Positions 1-16,940 of a DNA stretch of 64,000 nt are shown one piece after another. Source of the stretch: Cytophagales bacterium (lineage in GTDB: Bacteria > Bacteroidota > Bacteroidia > Cytophagales > Spirosomataceae); assembly GCA_024742395.1 (NCBI GenBank), contig JANSYO010000012.1, forward strand, positions 1 to 64,000, given 5' to 3'. Positions within the stretch are counted from its first letter, which is position 1. Each line of letters starts with the position of its first letter. Both the position numbers and the translations under genes were made by a program. Under the pieces are notes generated by a model, which saw only the letters and a list, made by a program, of their open reading frames with translations, did not search any database and had not been told where the DNA came from.

Positions 1-7794
<7,794 letters not shown>

Positions 7795-7848
7795 GGCCAA
7801 AAAGGACTGTAAGTATTTGAAAAGAAGTGTTTTATCGATCAGATTTAG

Positions 7849-7856
7849 TAAATTTG
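7849..7856 (+). promoter_or_regulatory. Possible -7 promoter element upstream of porP/sprF
   Basis: TAAATTTG matches the Bacteroidota -7 consensus TAnnTTTG and lies 71 bases before the PorP/SprF start. I find no TTG at the expected ~20-base distance upstream, so this is weak. The PorP gene may instead be cotranscribed with the adhesin. Confidence 0.3.
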
Positions 7857-7927
7857 AGCTATTGAGTGAATTATAAATTTTAAGGGTCCAAGGGCCTTGG
7901 CATTATTGATTAGAATCTAATACTAAA

Positions 7928-8941
7928 ATGAAAAAAATGAGAGGTTTAAATTTGTCTTTCGGAAAAATTACATTTCTGATTGCCGGCTTCATTGTCTCGT
8001 TGCAGACAATGGCACAGCAAGAGGTTATGTACTCGCAGTACATGTTTAACACGCTGGCCATAAATCCATCTTATGCGGGAAGCAGAGATGTATTAAGCCT
8101 AACAGCTTTAGGCAGATACCAGTGGATTGGCGTACCGGGCTCCCCTACTACCTACTCTTTCACACTGGATATGCCAGTTAAGAATGAGAAAATGGGTATC
8201 GGTATTATGGCTTACTCTGATGCCATTGGAGTAAGTAGAACCACGGGGATCAATATCCCCTATGCTTACAGAGTTAAACTGGGTACCAAAACCACTTTAT
8301 CTTTAGGTGTACAGGCAGGCCTTGATCACATTAGCAATAACCTCTCAAACGTGGCGAATGTCGAATCTGGTGATGCTGTATTTAATGGTACCAGCGATGT
8401 CAACAAGATGTTCCCTAATGCAGGTGTTGGAATGTTTATCAGTAATGACAACGCCTATTTAGGCTTTTCTGTACCTAAACTGATCGAGAACAAGCTGTCA
8501 TCATACCAATTAGGTGGCGAAGAGTTTATCACTAAACAGCGTCGTCACTACTTCATGATGATGGGATTTGTGGTAGGTAAAGGAAATCTTAAAATTAAGC
8601 CTTCTACCATGTTAAGATATACCAAAGGTGCTCCTTTAGGCATTGATGGTAACATCAATTTCTGGTTCAGAGACAAAATTGCTATTGGTGGCTCTGTAAG
8701 AAAATCTCAAGCCACACTATCAGGACAGGATGTCATGGATGCCATTGTAGGTATATTTGAATTACAGCTTACACCTCAGTTACGTGTAGGTTACTCATAC
8801 GATTACAACACTACTTCTCTAAATTCTGAGAATTCAGGTAAGTTTTCTGATAAACTAACGGGAACGCCTACTCACGAAGGCTTATTGCGATATGAGTTTG
8901 GCTATGGCAAGGACAAGATTCTTACCCCTCGTTATTTCTAA
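7928..8941 (+). CDS. PorP/SprF family T9SS outer-membrane protein
   Basis: 337 residues. A signal peptide (hydrophobic core ~14-28, ending TMAQQ) is followed by the family's N-terminal signature YSQYMFNTLAINPSYAGSR, and then a predicted beta-barrel with alternating strands and glycine/aromatic-rich segments to the end. PorP/SprF proteins sit in the outer membrane, pair with PorK/N/E-type components, and in gliding bacteria are needed for secretion or anchoring of type B C-terminal-domain substrates. Its position just after a type B adhesin and 52 bp before a TPR/OmpA protein fits a substrate-specific SprF. ATG at 7928 gives the signal peptide; ATG at 7937 is an alternative. Confidence 0.93.
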   Translation: MKKMRGLNLSFGKITFLIAGFIVSLQTMAQQEVMYSQYMFNTLAINPSYAGSRDVLSLTALGRYQWIGVPGSPTTYSFTLDMPVKNEKMGIGIMAYSDAIGVSRTTGINIPYAYRVKLGTKTTLSLGVQAGLDHISNNLSNVANVESGDAVFNGTSDVNKMFPNAGVGMFISNDNAYLGFSVPKLIENKLSSYQLGGEEFITKQRRHYFMMMGFVVGKGNLKIKPSTMLRYTKGAPLGIDGNINFWFRDKIAIGGSVRKSQATLSGQDVMDAIVGIFELQLTPQLRVGYSYDYNTTSLNSENSGKFSDKLTGTPTHEGLLRYEFGYGKDKILTPRYF

Positions 8942-8993
8942 AACATTTACCCCAGAACTTTAGCCCATGAAGGCTTTATAAAATTCTTATATC

Positions 8994-11450
8994 ATGTTTG
9001 TCAGCTCAAAAAAAATAACACTCATCCTTCTCATAGGACTCTTCGTTAGTTGGAGTGCTGTGGCACAGCAATCATTGCTGAAAGTTGCAGAACATCACTA
9101 TGACAACCTCTCATTTGTTCAAGCAATAGAAGCTTATGAGAGAGTACTTGAGAAGAAGATAGATGGTCAGGAAGCAATAGATGCCCGAATAAAACTGGCC
9201 GATAGCTATTGTAAAATAAAAGACATGCAAAACGCTGAAAGGGTCTTCCGTGACCTTTTTGCCTCAGGTACAGAAAGTACTAGCGTAGATGCCAATGTTT
9301 ACTTGAAATATGCCCAGGTATTGGCCAGCAATGGCAAGTATCAGGAGTCGCAAAGTATGTATGAGAAATACAATGGCTTTGCCAGCAGTGACCCACGCGG
9401 TGAAGCCTTTGCTAAGCTGTATGACAATCTGGACGTTCTTTCAAAAAATGCGAATTGCTACAGTATAGATTATCTCTCAATTAACACTACAGCCTCTGAC
9501 TTTAGTCCTTCTTATTACCAAAATGGATTAATCTTCGTATCAAACAGAAGCAATTCCTCTGGAGTCAGAAGAATTTTCAAGTGGAGTGAGACACCTTTCC
9601 TTGATCTTTTCTACCTCGAAGACAAAGAATTACTCAGCGGAGCAGCAGCAGGATTAGGTGGTAGTACACCAGCTGATAATTCAAAACAGGCCAGAAAAAG
9701 AAAAAAAATGGGCTTTGTAGGAAACGATGAATACACAGCCCCTACAGCAAACGACTCCAGAACTATCGGGTCTTATGGAAGTGCCAATATCAACATGGGT
9801 TATGGCTATGGCGACAGACCAGTAACAGAATCGGAAAGACTGAATAAATCAATTAACTCAAAATACCATGAAGGCCCCACGGCTTTCTTCAAAGATGGTC
9901 AAAGAGTTATTTTTACCAGAAACAATTTTGTTAAAGGCAAAAGTGGAGAAAGTTCAGATGGTATTAATAAGTTAAAGCTTTATCTGGCTACCGCTGAGAA
10001 AGATGGCTGGGGAAATATTTCAGAATTACCATTCAACAGCGAAGAATACTCCACTGGTCATCCGGCCTTATCGCCTGACGAAGACCTTCTTTTCTTTGCC
10101 TCCGATATGCCAGGTGGTTTTGGCGGTACAGACATCTATGCTTCAAAAATTGAGAACGGAAACTGGTCTCAACCTATCAACTTAGGCCCCTCTGTAAACT
10201 CTAAAGGAAATGAGATGTTCCCTTACGTAGATGAGGCGGGTAACCTTTACTTCTCTTCAGATGGGCTTCCGGGTGCAGGTGGTCTTGATATTTTCTTCGT
10301 AAGAATGACCGGCACAAATCCTAACGGCACTCCTTCTAATTTGGGTATGCCCATTAACTCGAGCCTCGATGATTTCGGAATGGTCACAGATGGCCTTAGA
10401 GAAAAAGGATATTTCAGTTCAAATAGAAAAAGAGGAGGCGATGATGACGATATCTACAGTTTCGAAAGAACATGTGAACTAATTGAAGGTTGTGATCTAA
10501 TTCTTATCGTGGTAGATGCTGAAACCAAAATGCCTTTAGATAATGCCACCATTTCTTATAGTGATGCCAGCGGTAAAATGCAGGAGGCTATAACTGATGA
10601 AGAAGGCGGAGTAATTATTGAAAACCTTGATGAAGGAAACGAATACACCTTTAGGGCTTCCAGAGAAGGCTACAATGCCAATATCGTTAGTTATGTAACA
10701 GAAAATTGTGATAACGAGCCTTCAAGAATCGAAATACCTTTAACAGCTCCAAATGATGATCTTGCTGCCAATAATCTTGGGGATGGATTAAACGGGCCTG
10801 AAAGTGGATATACAGGCAATGGCACCTGTGTTATTACTGGTCGTGTATTATTCCAGAACACTGATAAACCAGTAGGTGGTGTCTTGGTAACTTTAAGAAA
10901 TGAATGTGACGGCAGCACCCAAACTGTCTACACAGATGCTACCGGAGCCTATGAGTTTATTGCTCCTGAAGGTTGTGATTACAACCTTACCGGAACCAAA
11001 GAGAATCTAGCTTGTCAGGGAACCAAAATCACCGACCTGGATTGCAAAGACGGAATTGAAGCCAGAGATATTTATATGTTTGGTAATGGCGATATTGTAA
11101 AAATTGAAAACATATACTTTGACTACGGAAAGTATAATATCAGACCAGACGCTCAGGAAGGTTTGGATAGGTTAGTACAAGTAATGAGAGACTATCCGGG
11201 AATAAAAATAGAACTGTCTTCTCATACAGATAGCCGTAGCTCTGCTCCTTTTAACCAAAGACTCTCTGATGGAAGAGCCAGAGAATCTGCTGAATACCTT
11301 TTTAAAAGAGGCATTGCCAGAAGTCGTGTTCAGTACAAAGGATATGGTGAATCACGCATTACCAACGGTTGTGTAAATGGTGTAGAGTGTACTTCTGAAC
11401 AGCATCAGGCAAATAGAAGAACAGAATTCAAAGTTCTGCAAATGAATTAA
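8994..11450 (+). CDS. TPR/PD40 beta-propeller/OmpA family outer-membrane protein (PorE-like layout)
   Basis: 818 residues. Signal peptide 1-25 (ending AVAQQ), TPR-like helices ~28-150, WD40-like PD40 propeller ~160-490 (SPDEDLLFFASDMPGG, LYFSSDGLPGAGGLDIF), two carboxypeptidase-regulatory-like beta-sandwich domains (~500-575 and ~605-690), and an OmpA C-terminal peptidoglycan-binding domain ~705-818 (YFDYGKYNIRPDA; SHTDSRSSAPFNQRLSDGRA). The same four-part layout occurs in PorE, which links the T9SS to peptidoglycan; many paralogues exist, so a subfamily name is not justified. Flanking PorP/SprF genes indicate a dedicated outer-membrane complex for the adhesin. The aspartate and arginine of the OmpA diaminopimelate-binding motif are present. 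A terminator follows. Confidence 0.92.
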   Translation: MFVSSKKITLILLIGLFVSWSAVAQQSLLKVAEHHYDNLSFVQAIEAYERVLEKKIDGQEAIDARIKLADSYCKIKDMQNAERVFRDLFASGTESTSVDANVYLKYAQVLASNGKYQESQSMYEKYNGFASSDPRGEAFAKLYDNLDVLSKNANCYSIDYLSINTTASDFSPSYYQNGLIFVSNRSNSSGVRRIFKWSETPFLDLFYLEDKELLSGAAAGLGGSTPADNSKQARKRKKMGFVGNDEYTAPTANDSRTIGSYGSANINMGYGYGDRPVTESERLNKSINSKYHEGPTAFFKDGQRVIFTRNNFVKGKSGESSDGINKLKLYLATAEKDGWGNISELPFNSEEYSTGHPALSPDEDLLFFASDMPGGFGGTDIYASKIENGNWSQPINLGPSVNSKGNEMFPYVDEAGNLYFSSDGLPGAGGLDIFFVRMTGTNPNGTPSNLGMPINSSLDDFGMVTDGLREKGYFSSNRKRGGDDDDIYSFERTCELIEGCDLILIVVDAETKMPLDNATISYSDASGKMQEAITDEEGGVIIENLDEGNEYTFRASREGYNANIVSYVTENCDNEPSRIEIPLTAPNDDLAANNLGDGLNGPESGYTGNGTCVITGRVLFQNTDKPVGGVLVTLRNECDGSTQTVYTDATGAYEFIAPEGCDYNLTGTKENLACQGTKITDLDCKDGIEARDIYMFGNGDIVKIENIYFDYGKYNIRPDAQEGLDRLVQVMRDYPGIKIELSSHTDSRSSAPFNQRLSDGRARESAEYLFKRGIARSRVQYKGYGESRITNGCVNGVECTSEQHQANRRTEFKVLQMN

Positions 11451-11469
11451 CTCAGAATTTCTATATTTA

Positions 11470-11499
11470 GCCGCTTACTTTAGTAAGCGGCTTTTTTTT
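11470..11499 (+). terminator. Rho-independent terminator after the TPR/OmpA gene
   Basis: Arms GCCGCTTAC (11470-11478) and GTAAGCGGC (11483-11491) form a perfect 9-bp stem with a TTTA loop, followed by eight T. It ends only 11 bases before the next ATG, so it also lies in the leader of the second porP/sprF gene. Confidence 0.9.
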
Positions 11500-11510
11500 G
11501 CTTTAATCCT

Positions 11511-12398
11511 ATGAAAAAACTACTAACATTACTTTTCCTGACTTCACAGGTAGCACTTTGCCAAATAGGTCTTCAGGACCAATATCAATTCAACATGTTG
11601 GCTATAAATCCTGCCTTTACCGGGGAAAGAGGAAACTTCGGAGTCAGCGGACTTTTAGGCCAGCAGTTTAATGGTACCATACAACCCAATCAGGTATCAC
11701 AATTGATAAGCATGGATGGCAAATTAAACAATGAAAGAAACTCGATTGGTTTTCAAGGCTTTAGGTCTGCAGTTACCGGATTTACAAATAACGGAATGGC
11801 TCTGACATATAGCTACAGTTTTCAGGCTTCAGCAGATTTAAAGGTTAATGTTGGAATCAATGCAGGCTTTATGGTTTCGCCAAATTTTGTTGGCAATGTT
11901 GATGTTTTGCAAAGATTTAATCCTTTTGGCGGGCCTGGAGTAGCAGCATTTGTAAAAGATGGTTTTCTTAGTGTAGCCGCCCCTACCCTTTTTTCCAAGG
12001 CCAATACATACACCACAATCAATAAAGATATAAAACTGGCGGCTGGCTATAGAATTGGAAATTCCGAAAATGTAGCTCTGAATTTTATGATTCTTTCCAG
12101 TTTAGCCACTAACGCTAACAGCCAAAATGGTTTCGATGTAAATGCAAAGATTTGGCTGGGTAACAAAATAGGATTAGGTGGGTCATTCAGAACCCAAAGT
12201 GGTAAAAATAAAATCATTCCAAATTTTCAAATCAGAGTCTCTGAAAGCTCAACTCTTGGACTGTCTTACGATGATGAACCTTTAATATTTCTCAATACCA
12301 ATCCCGGATTCAGGAATTCAAACGGCATCTTTCAATTAATGTACCGATACGATGTTTTTAACTCTGGGTATAAATCACCATTTATCAATCAATTTTAA
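11511..12398 (+). CDS. PorP/SprF family T9SS outer-membrane protein (second copy)
   Basis: 295 residues: a short signal peptide (ending VALCQ), the family signature QYQFNMLAINPAFTGERG, and a predicted beta-barrel. It is shorter than the first copy and clearly divergent from it, so it is not a recent duplication. It probably forms an outer-membrane partner of the preceding OmpA/TPR protein. The start lies 11 bases after the T-run of a strong terminator, leaving no room for a promoter in between. Transcription must therefore come from upstream, either by read-through or from a promoter before the hairpin. Confidence 0.9.
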   Translation: MKKLLTLLFLTSQVALCQIGLQDQYQFNMLAINPAFTGERGNFGVSGLLGQQFNGTIQPNQVSQLISMDGKLNNERNSIGFQGFRSAVTGFTNNGMALTYSYSFQASADLKVNVGINAGFMVSPNFVGNVDVLQRFNPFGGPGVAAFVKDGFLSVAAPTLFSKANTYTTINKDIKLAAGYRIGNSENVALNFMILSSLATNANSQNGFDVNAKIWLGNKIGLGGSFRTQSGKNKIIPNFQIRVSESSTLGLSYDDEPLIFLNTNPGFRNSNGIFQLMYRYDVFNSGYKSPFINQF

Positions 12399-12532
12399 TA
12401 CTTTTCCTAAAATTGATTCAATTTTGGCTCATTCGTTGAAATAAAATGAGTCTCATCTTGATTGACTCAAATAAATAGCCATAATTCGCACAGAAAATAG
12501 GACATATATTACTCGTTTTGATTAGCAACATC

Positions 12533-12540
12533 TAACTTTG
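12533..12540 (+). promoter_or_regulatory. Probable -7 element of the suc operon promoter
   Basis: TAACTTTG matches TAnnTTTG exactly, 42 bases before the ATG at 12583. No well-spaced -33 TTG is seen; the nearest (12518-12520) is only 12 bases away. A transcript starting a few bases downstream of 12540 would exclude the upstream TTG codon at 12538 as translation start, which agrees with homology. The rest of 12399-12582 shows no gene. Confidence 0.5.
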
Positions 12541-12582
12541 CCGGTCAATACAACCATAGCTTTACAGCGTTTTACCAAATCA

Positions 12583-15357
12583 ATGGATCAGTACTCTTAC
12601 GTGGCCAATGCAGATGTCTCAGCTATAGAATCTCTCTATCAGCAATTTAAAGAAAATCCTAAGTCAGTAGATGAGAGCTGGCATAACTTCTTCAAAGGGT
12701 TCGAATTTTCTGAACAGTGGAAAAGTAATGGACAGTCACCTACCGGCGGAACCGCCTCAGATGAACATGTTCGAAAAGAAATCGAAGTAGTTCACCTTAT
12801 CAGAGGTATCAGAGCCCGTGGTCATATGGCGGCCAATATTGACCCGATCAATGCCACTAAAAAGAAGGATCCCAATCTAGAACTGTCAGACTTTAATCTT
12901 TCAGATGCAGACTTGGATACTGTTTTTCAGGCAGGTCATGAAGTCTTAGGAAGACCCGCAACTTTGAGAGAAATCAATGACTCTCTTAGAAAAGTATATA
13001 TGGGTAATATTGGTTTTGAATACCAATACATAAGAGACAGAAAAATAAAAGGTTGGTTCAGAAGAAAACTGGAAAGGGAATACCTTACAGCCAAACCTAC
13101 CGTAGAAGAGAAAAAACGAATCTTAAAGAAATTAAATCAAGCTGCGGCTTTTGAGAATTTCTTACATACCAAATTTTTAGGAAAGAAGCGTTTCTCCTTA
13201 GAAGGGGGCGAATCTACAATTCCTGGCTTAGATGCAGCCATCAATAAGGGCTCTGAATTGGGCGTTGAAGAAGTAGTCATAGGCATGGCTCATAGAGGAA
13301 GGCTGAATGTACTAACCAATATACTTCAAAAACCTTACGAGCACGTTTTTAACGAGTTTGAAGAAAATGTTGAACAAGAAGAGTACAGAGATGGTGATGT
13401 AAAATATCACATGGGTTACACTTCTCAGGTATCTACACCTACCGGTAAGAGAGTGAGTATGAAGCTCATGGCTAACCCTTCGCATCTTGATGCCGTTGAT
13501 CCTGTAGTTTTAGGTTATGCAAGAGCCCGTGCAGATGCTCACTATGAAAGTGGCGGACGAAAAGTGAATAATTTTGATGCTATCTACGATAAGATCTTAC
13601 CTATAATTATTCATGGAGATGCATCACTGGCAGGCCAGGGCATTGTGTATGAGATTACCCAAATGTCTAACCTTGAAGGGTACTACGTTGGAGGCTCACT
13701 CCACTTTATCATTAATAATCAAGTAGGTTTCACTACTGATAATGAAGATGCCAGATCTAGTCTTTATGCTTCCGATGTGGCGAAAATTCTGGATACGCCA
13801 ATTTTCCATGTTAATGGTGATGACCCGGAGGCTGTTGTTTATGCCATGAAATTGGCTATCGAATTCCGTCAGGAGTTTAACCGCGATGTCTTTGTAGATA
13901 TGGTGTGTTATAGAAAATACGGGCATAATGAAGCTGATGAGCCTAGGTTTACACAGCCTACGATGTACCAGACCATTAGTAAGCATAAAAATCCTAGAGA
14001 TATATATCTTGAAAAATTAAAAGAACAAGGGGAAGATAATCAGGGATTGGCGAAGCAACTTAAAGCTTCTTTTGATAGCAATCTTCAGGATCTTCTTAAG
14101 AAAGTTAAACAAAGACAGCTTCCTTATGAGCCGCCAAAACTAGAACGCGAATGGAATCAGTTAAGAAAGGCACTCAAAGAGGATTTTGATATTTCTCCTA
14201 AGACCGGAATTTCCAAAGAAGAAATCGAAAAGGTAGGAAAAGCTCTTAGCAGCATTCCTGAAGGTTTCAATGCCATAAAGCAAATTTCAAAAGTTCTTGA
14301 AGAAAGAGTTAGCATCTTTAACGGAGAAAAGGACTTTAACTGGGCTGCTGCAGAACTATTGGCTTTTGGCTCTGTTCTAAATAATGGCAACTGGATTAGA
14401 ATGACAGGCCAGGATGTGCAGCGTGGTACTTTCTCACACAGGCATGCTATTATACATGATGTTGAGAATAACAATACGTATTCTAATCTTGAGCATATTG
14501 GCGAGGGCCAAGGAAAGTTTGAAATTTATAACTCTTTCCTTTCCGAATATGGAGTAATGGGATTTGAATATGGTTACGCTATGGCAAATCCAAATGCCTT
14601 GGTTATTTGGGAAGCCCAATTTGGTGATTTTGCAAATGGAGCACAGATTATGATTGATCAGTTTATCTCCGCTGCAGAATCAAAATGGAAAACAATGAAT
14701 GGCTTAGTCCTTTTATTGCCACATGGTTACGAAGGTCAAGGACCAGAACATTCTAATGCTCGTCCTGAAAGATTCCTTCAGTTATCTGCTGAGTATAACA
14801 TGTATGTTTGTGCATGTACTACACCGGCTAACTTCTTCCATATGTTAAGAAGACAATTGGCTTTACCTTTTAGAAAGCCATGTGTTCATATGTCTCCTAA
14901 ATCAATGCTTCGTCATCCGCTGGCAGTATCTGCCATGAGTGATTTCGAAACAGGAACTAGTTTCCAGGAAACAATTGGTGATAACTGGGCAGACCCTAAA
15001 AAAGTAAAAACTGTTTTACTCTGCTCAGGCAAAGTTTATTACGACCTGTATGAAAAACAGCAGGCAGATGACAGAAAAGATGTAGCGATTATCAGAGTAG
15101 AGCAGCTGCATCCGTTCCCGAAAAAACAAGTAGAAGAGCACCTTGAGAAGTACAAGAAAGCTCAGACTTACTGGGTACAGGAAGAGCCTTACAATATGGG
15201 AGCCTGGTCTTTCATTCTAAGGGAATTCCCTGAGATTGGTATTGACGATGTTATTTCCAGAAAGAAAAGTGCCTCTCCGGCTACTGGATACACCAAGTAC
15301 CATCAAGCCGAGCAAAAGGCAATTATTGACAAAGCATTTGATCTGAAAAAAAATTAG
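12583..15357 (+). CDS. sucA: 2-oxoglutarate dehydrogenase E1 component
   Basis: 924 residues from ATG 12583, where the typical start MDQYSYVANADVSAIE begins; an in-frame TTG at 12538 would add 15 residues unlike the family and overlaps the -7 element. The thiamine-diphosphate enzyme decarboxylates 2-oxoglutarate and passes the succinyl group to lipoyl-E2. Visible are the E1o N-terminal segment (~5-40), HRGRLNVL, the diphosphate/Mg region GDDPEAVVYA, YGHNEADEPRFTQP, the C-terminal transketolase part with LLPHGYEGQGPEHSNARPER, and the terminal domain. Length is normal. It heads sucA-sucB-lpd with 15- and 41-bp gaps, so subunits of one complex are made together. Confidence 0.97.
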   Translation: MDQYSYVANADVSAIESLYQQFKENPKSVDESWHNFFKGFEFSEQWKSNGQSPTGGTASDEHVRKEIEVVHLIRGIRARGHMAANIDPINATKKKDPNLELSDFNLSDADLDTVFQAGHEVLGRPATLREINDSLRKVYMGNIGFEYQYIRDRKIKGWFRRKLEREYLTAKPTVEEKKRILKKLNQAAAFENFLHTKFLGKKRFSLEGGESTIPGLDAAINKGSELGVEEVVIGMAHRGRLNVLTNILQKPYEHVFNEFEENVEQEEYRDGDVKYHMGYTSQVSTPTGKRVSMKLMANPSHLDAVDPVVLGYARARADAHYESGGRKVNNFDAIYDKILPIIIHGDASLAGQGIVYEITQMSNLEGYYVGGSLHFIINNQVGFTTDNEDARSSLYASDVAKILDTPIFHVNGDDPEAVVYAMKLAIEFRQEFNRDVFVDMVCYRKYGHNEADEPRFTQPTMYQTISKHKNPRDIYLEKLKEQGEDNQGLAKQLKASFDSNLQDLLKKVKQRQLPYEPPKLEREWNQLRKALKEDFDISPKTGISKEEIEKVGKALSSIPEGFNAIKQISKVLEERVSIFNGEKDFNWAAAELLAFGSVLNNGNWIRMTGQDVQRGTFSHRHAIIHDVENNNTYSNLEHIGEGQGKFEIYNSFLSEYGVMGFEYGYAMANPNALVIWEAQFGDFANGAQIMIDQFISAAESKWKTMNGLVLLLPHGYEGQGPEHSNARPERFLQLSAEYNMYVCACTTPANFFHMLRRQLALPFRKPCVHMSPKSMLRHPLAVSAMSDFETGTSFQETIGDNWADPKKVKTVLLCSGKVYYDLYEKQQADDRKDVAIIRVEQLHPFPKKQVEEHLEKYKKAQTYWVQEEPYNMGAWSFILREFPEIGIDDVISRKKSASPATGYTKYHQAEQKAIIDKAFDLKKN

Positions 15358-15372
15358 AGAATTAATTATATC

Positions 15373-16899
15373 ATGGCAATTGAAATGAAAGTGCCTTCGG
15401 TAGGCGAATCTGTAACGGAAGTAACCATAGCCTCTTGGGTTAAACAAGATGGTGATATGGTAGCAATGGATGAAGTAATATGTGAATTAGAGTCAGACAA
15501 AGCTACTTTTGAACTACCGGCAGAGGCATCTGGTATTCTCAGAATCATTGCTCCTGAAGGAGAAACTCTGGAAATTGGAGCCCCTATTTGCAAAATAGAA
15601 GAATCTACAGCTGCTGAAAAAGCACCTGCTGCTCCTGAAGCGGCTCCGGCTGCTACTCCTGTAAAGGAAGAAAAAGCATCTGAAGGAACAGGAGAGATCA
15701 TCGAAGTCAAAATACCAACTGTTGGTGAATCAATAACCGAAGTAACAGTAAGCTCTTGGGTAAAGAAATCAGGAGATTTTGCTGAAATGGATGAGATCAT
15801 TTGTGAATTGGAATCTGATAAAGCAACATTTGAATTGCCATCTCCTGCACAAGGCACCATTACTGTTTTGGTTGAAGAAGGGGCAGTTGTTCCGGTAGGA
15901 GATGTTGTGGCTACAATTGCCGTAGGCAAAGGAGCTACAACAGCCGCACCAGCCAGTGCTACACCGGCGGCTCCTGCAAGTACTCCGGCCAGCAGTGGAA
16001 ACGAAACGTATGCCAGCGGTCATCCTTCGCCTTCAGCAGCCAAAATATTAAGTGAAAAAGGCATTGATGCCAGCACTGTCAAAGGCACTGGTGTAGATGG
16101 CAGAATAACCAAAGAAGACGCTCAAAATGCACAGAAGCCCGCACCTGCCAGTAAACCTGCTGCAGCTCCTGCACCTTCGGCCCCAGCTGCTTCTGATAAC
16201 CGAGGTCAAAGAAGAGAGAAAATGTCTGGTTTAAGAAAGACAATTTCAAAACGACTGGTAGCCGTAAAAAATGAAACAGCTATGCTTACTACTTTTAATG
16301 AAGTAGATATGCAGCCAATCATGGATTTACGTAAAAATTACAAGGAGAAATTCAAAGATATTCATGGCGTGGGACTTGGCTTTATGTCATTTTTCACCAA
16401 GGCATGTGCCATTGCACTACAAGAGTTCCCAAAAGTGAACTCCTATATTGATGGAGAAGAAATTATTTACAATGACTTTGTAGATGTTTCTATTGCGGTA
16501 TCTGCTCCACGTGGTTTAGTAGTACCGGTTATCAGAAATGCCGAATCTCTATCCTTTGCAGGTATAGAGAGTGAAGTTGTCAGACTGGCAGTTAAAGCCC
16601 GCGACAATAAACTTACCATTGAAGAAATGACCGGTGGAACTTTCACCATTACCAATGGAGGTATTTTTGGTTCAATGCTCTCCACTCCTATTATAAATGC
16701 TCCTCAATCAGCCATTTTGGGTATGCACAATATTGTGCAGCGTCCGGTGGCCATTGACGGTCAGGTAGTGATCAGGCCAATCATGTATGTGGCTCTTTCT
16801 TATGACCACAGAACCATTGATGGCAAAGATTCTGTAGGTTTCCTTGTAAGAGTGAAACAGCTATTAGAAGACCCAATGAGAATGCTTTTAAACGTTTAA
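15373..16899 (+). CDS. sucB: Dihydrolipoyl succinyltransferase (E2o) with two lipoyl domains
   Basis: 508 residues, the core of the 2-oxoglutarate dehydrogenase complex. Two biotinyl/lipoyl domains (~1-77 and ~112-188) each carry [12 protein letters not shown], with the lipoylated lysine in DKA; each is followed by an Ala/Pro linker. A peripheral subunit-binding domain (~213-250, [14 protein letters not shown]) binds E1/E3, and the catalytic acyltransferase domain (~275-508) contains [16 protein letters not shown] with the active-site histidine. Most SucB proteins have one lipoyl domain; two are found in several Bacteroidota and some other lineages, so the duplication is a lineage trait rather than damage. 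Gene order with sucA and lpd argues for E2o rather than pyruvate E2. Confidence 0.96.
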   Translation: MAIEMKVPSVGESVTEVTIASWVKQDGDMVAMDEVICELESDKATFELPAEASGILRIIAPEGETLEIGAPICKIEESTAAEKAPAAPEAAPAATPVKEEKASEGTGEIIEVKIPTVGESITEVTVSSWVKKSGDFAEMDEIICELESDKATFELPSPAQGTITVLVEEGAVVPVGDVVATIAVGKGATTAAPASATPAAPASTPASSGNETYASGHPSPSAAKILSEKGIDASTVKGTGVDGRITKEDAQNAQKPAPASKPAAAPAPSAPAASDNRGQRREKMSGLRKTISKRLVAVKNETAMLTTFNEVDMQPIMDLRKNYKEKFKDIHGVGLGFMSFFTKACAIALQEFPKVNSYIDGEEIIYNDFVDVSIAVSAPRGLVVPVIRNAESLSFAGIESEVVRLAVKARDNKLTIEEMTGGTFTITNGGIFGSMLSTPIINAPQSAILGMHNIVQRPVAIDGQVVIRPIMYVALSYDHRTIDGKDSVGFLVRVKQLLEDPMRMLLNV

Positions 16900-16940
16900 T
16901 TTTAATTGAAGTGCTCAATCAGAGCTTTTAAATAAAGACT

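Noticed and set aside
7870-7910. CCAAGG-G-CCTTGG near-palindrome between the adhesin and porP as a terminator.
   Set aside because: A one-base centre cannot form a hairpin loop of that stem, and no T-run follows.
12538-12582. TTG at 12538 as start of sucA.
   Set aside because: The 15 extra residues do not resemble E1 N-termini, the TTG is part of a TAACTTTG promoter element, and ATG 12583 starts with the conserved MDQYSY segment.
15366-15929. Long open frames on the strand opposite sucB and elsewhere inside conserved genes.
   Set aside because: They lie antisense to conserved coding sequence, have Ala/Ser-rich artificial composition and match no family; they are by-products of codon use.
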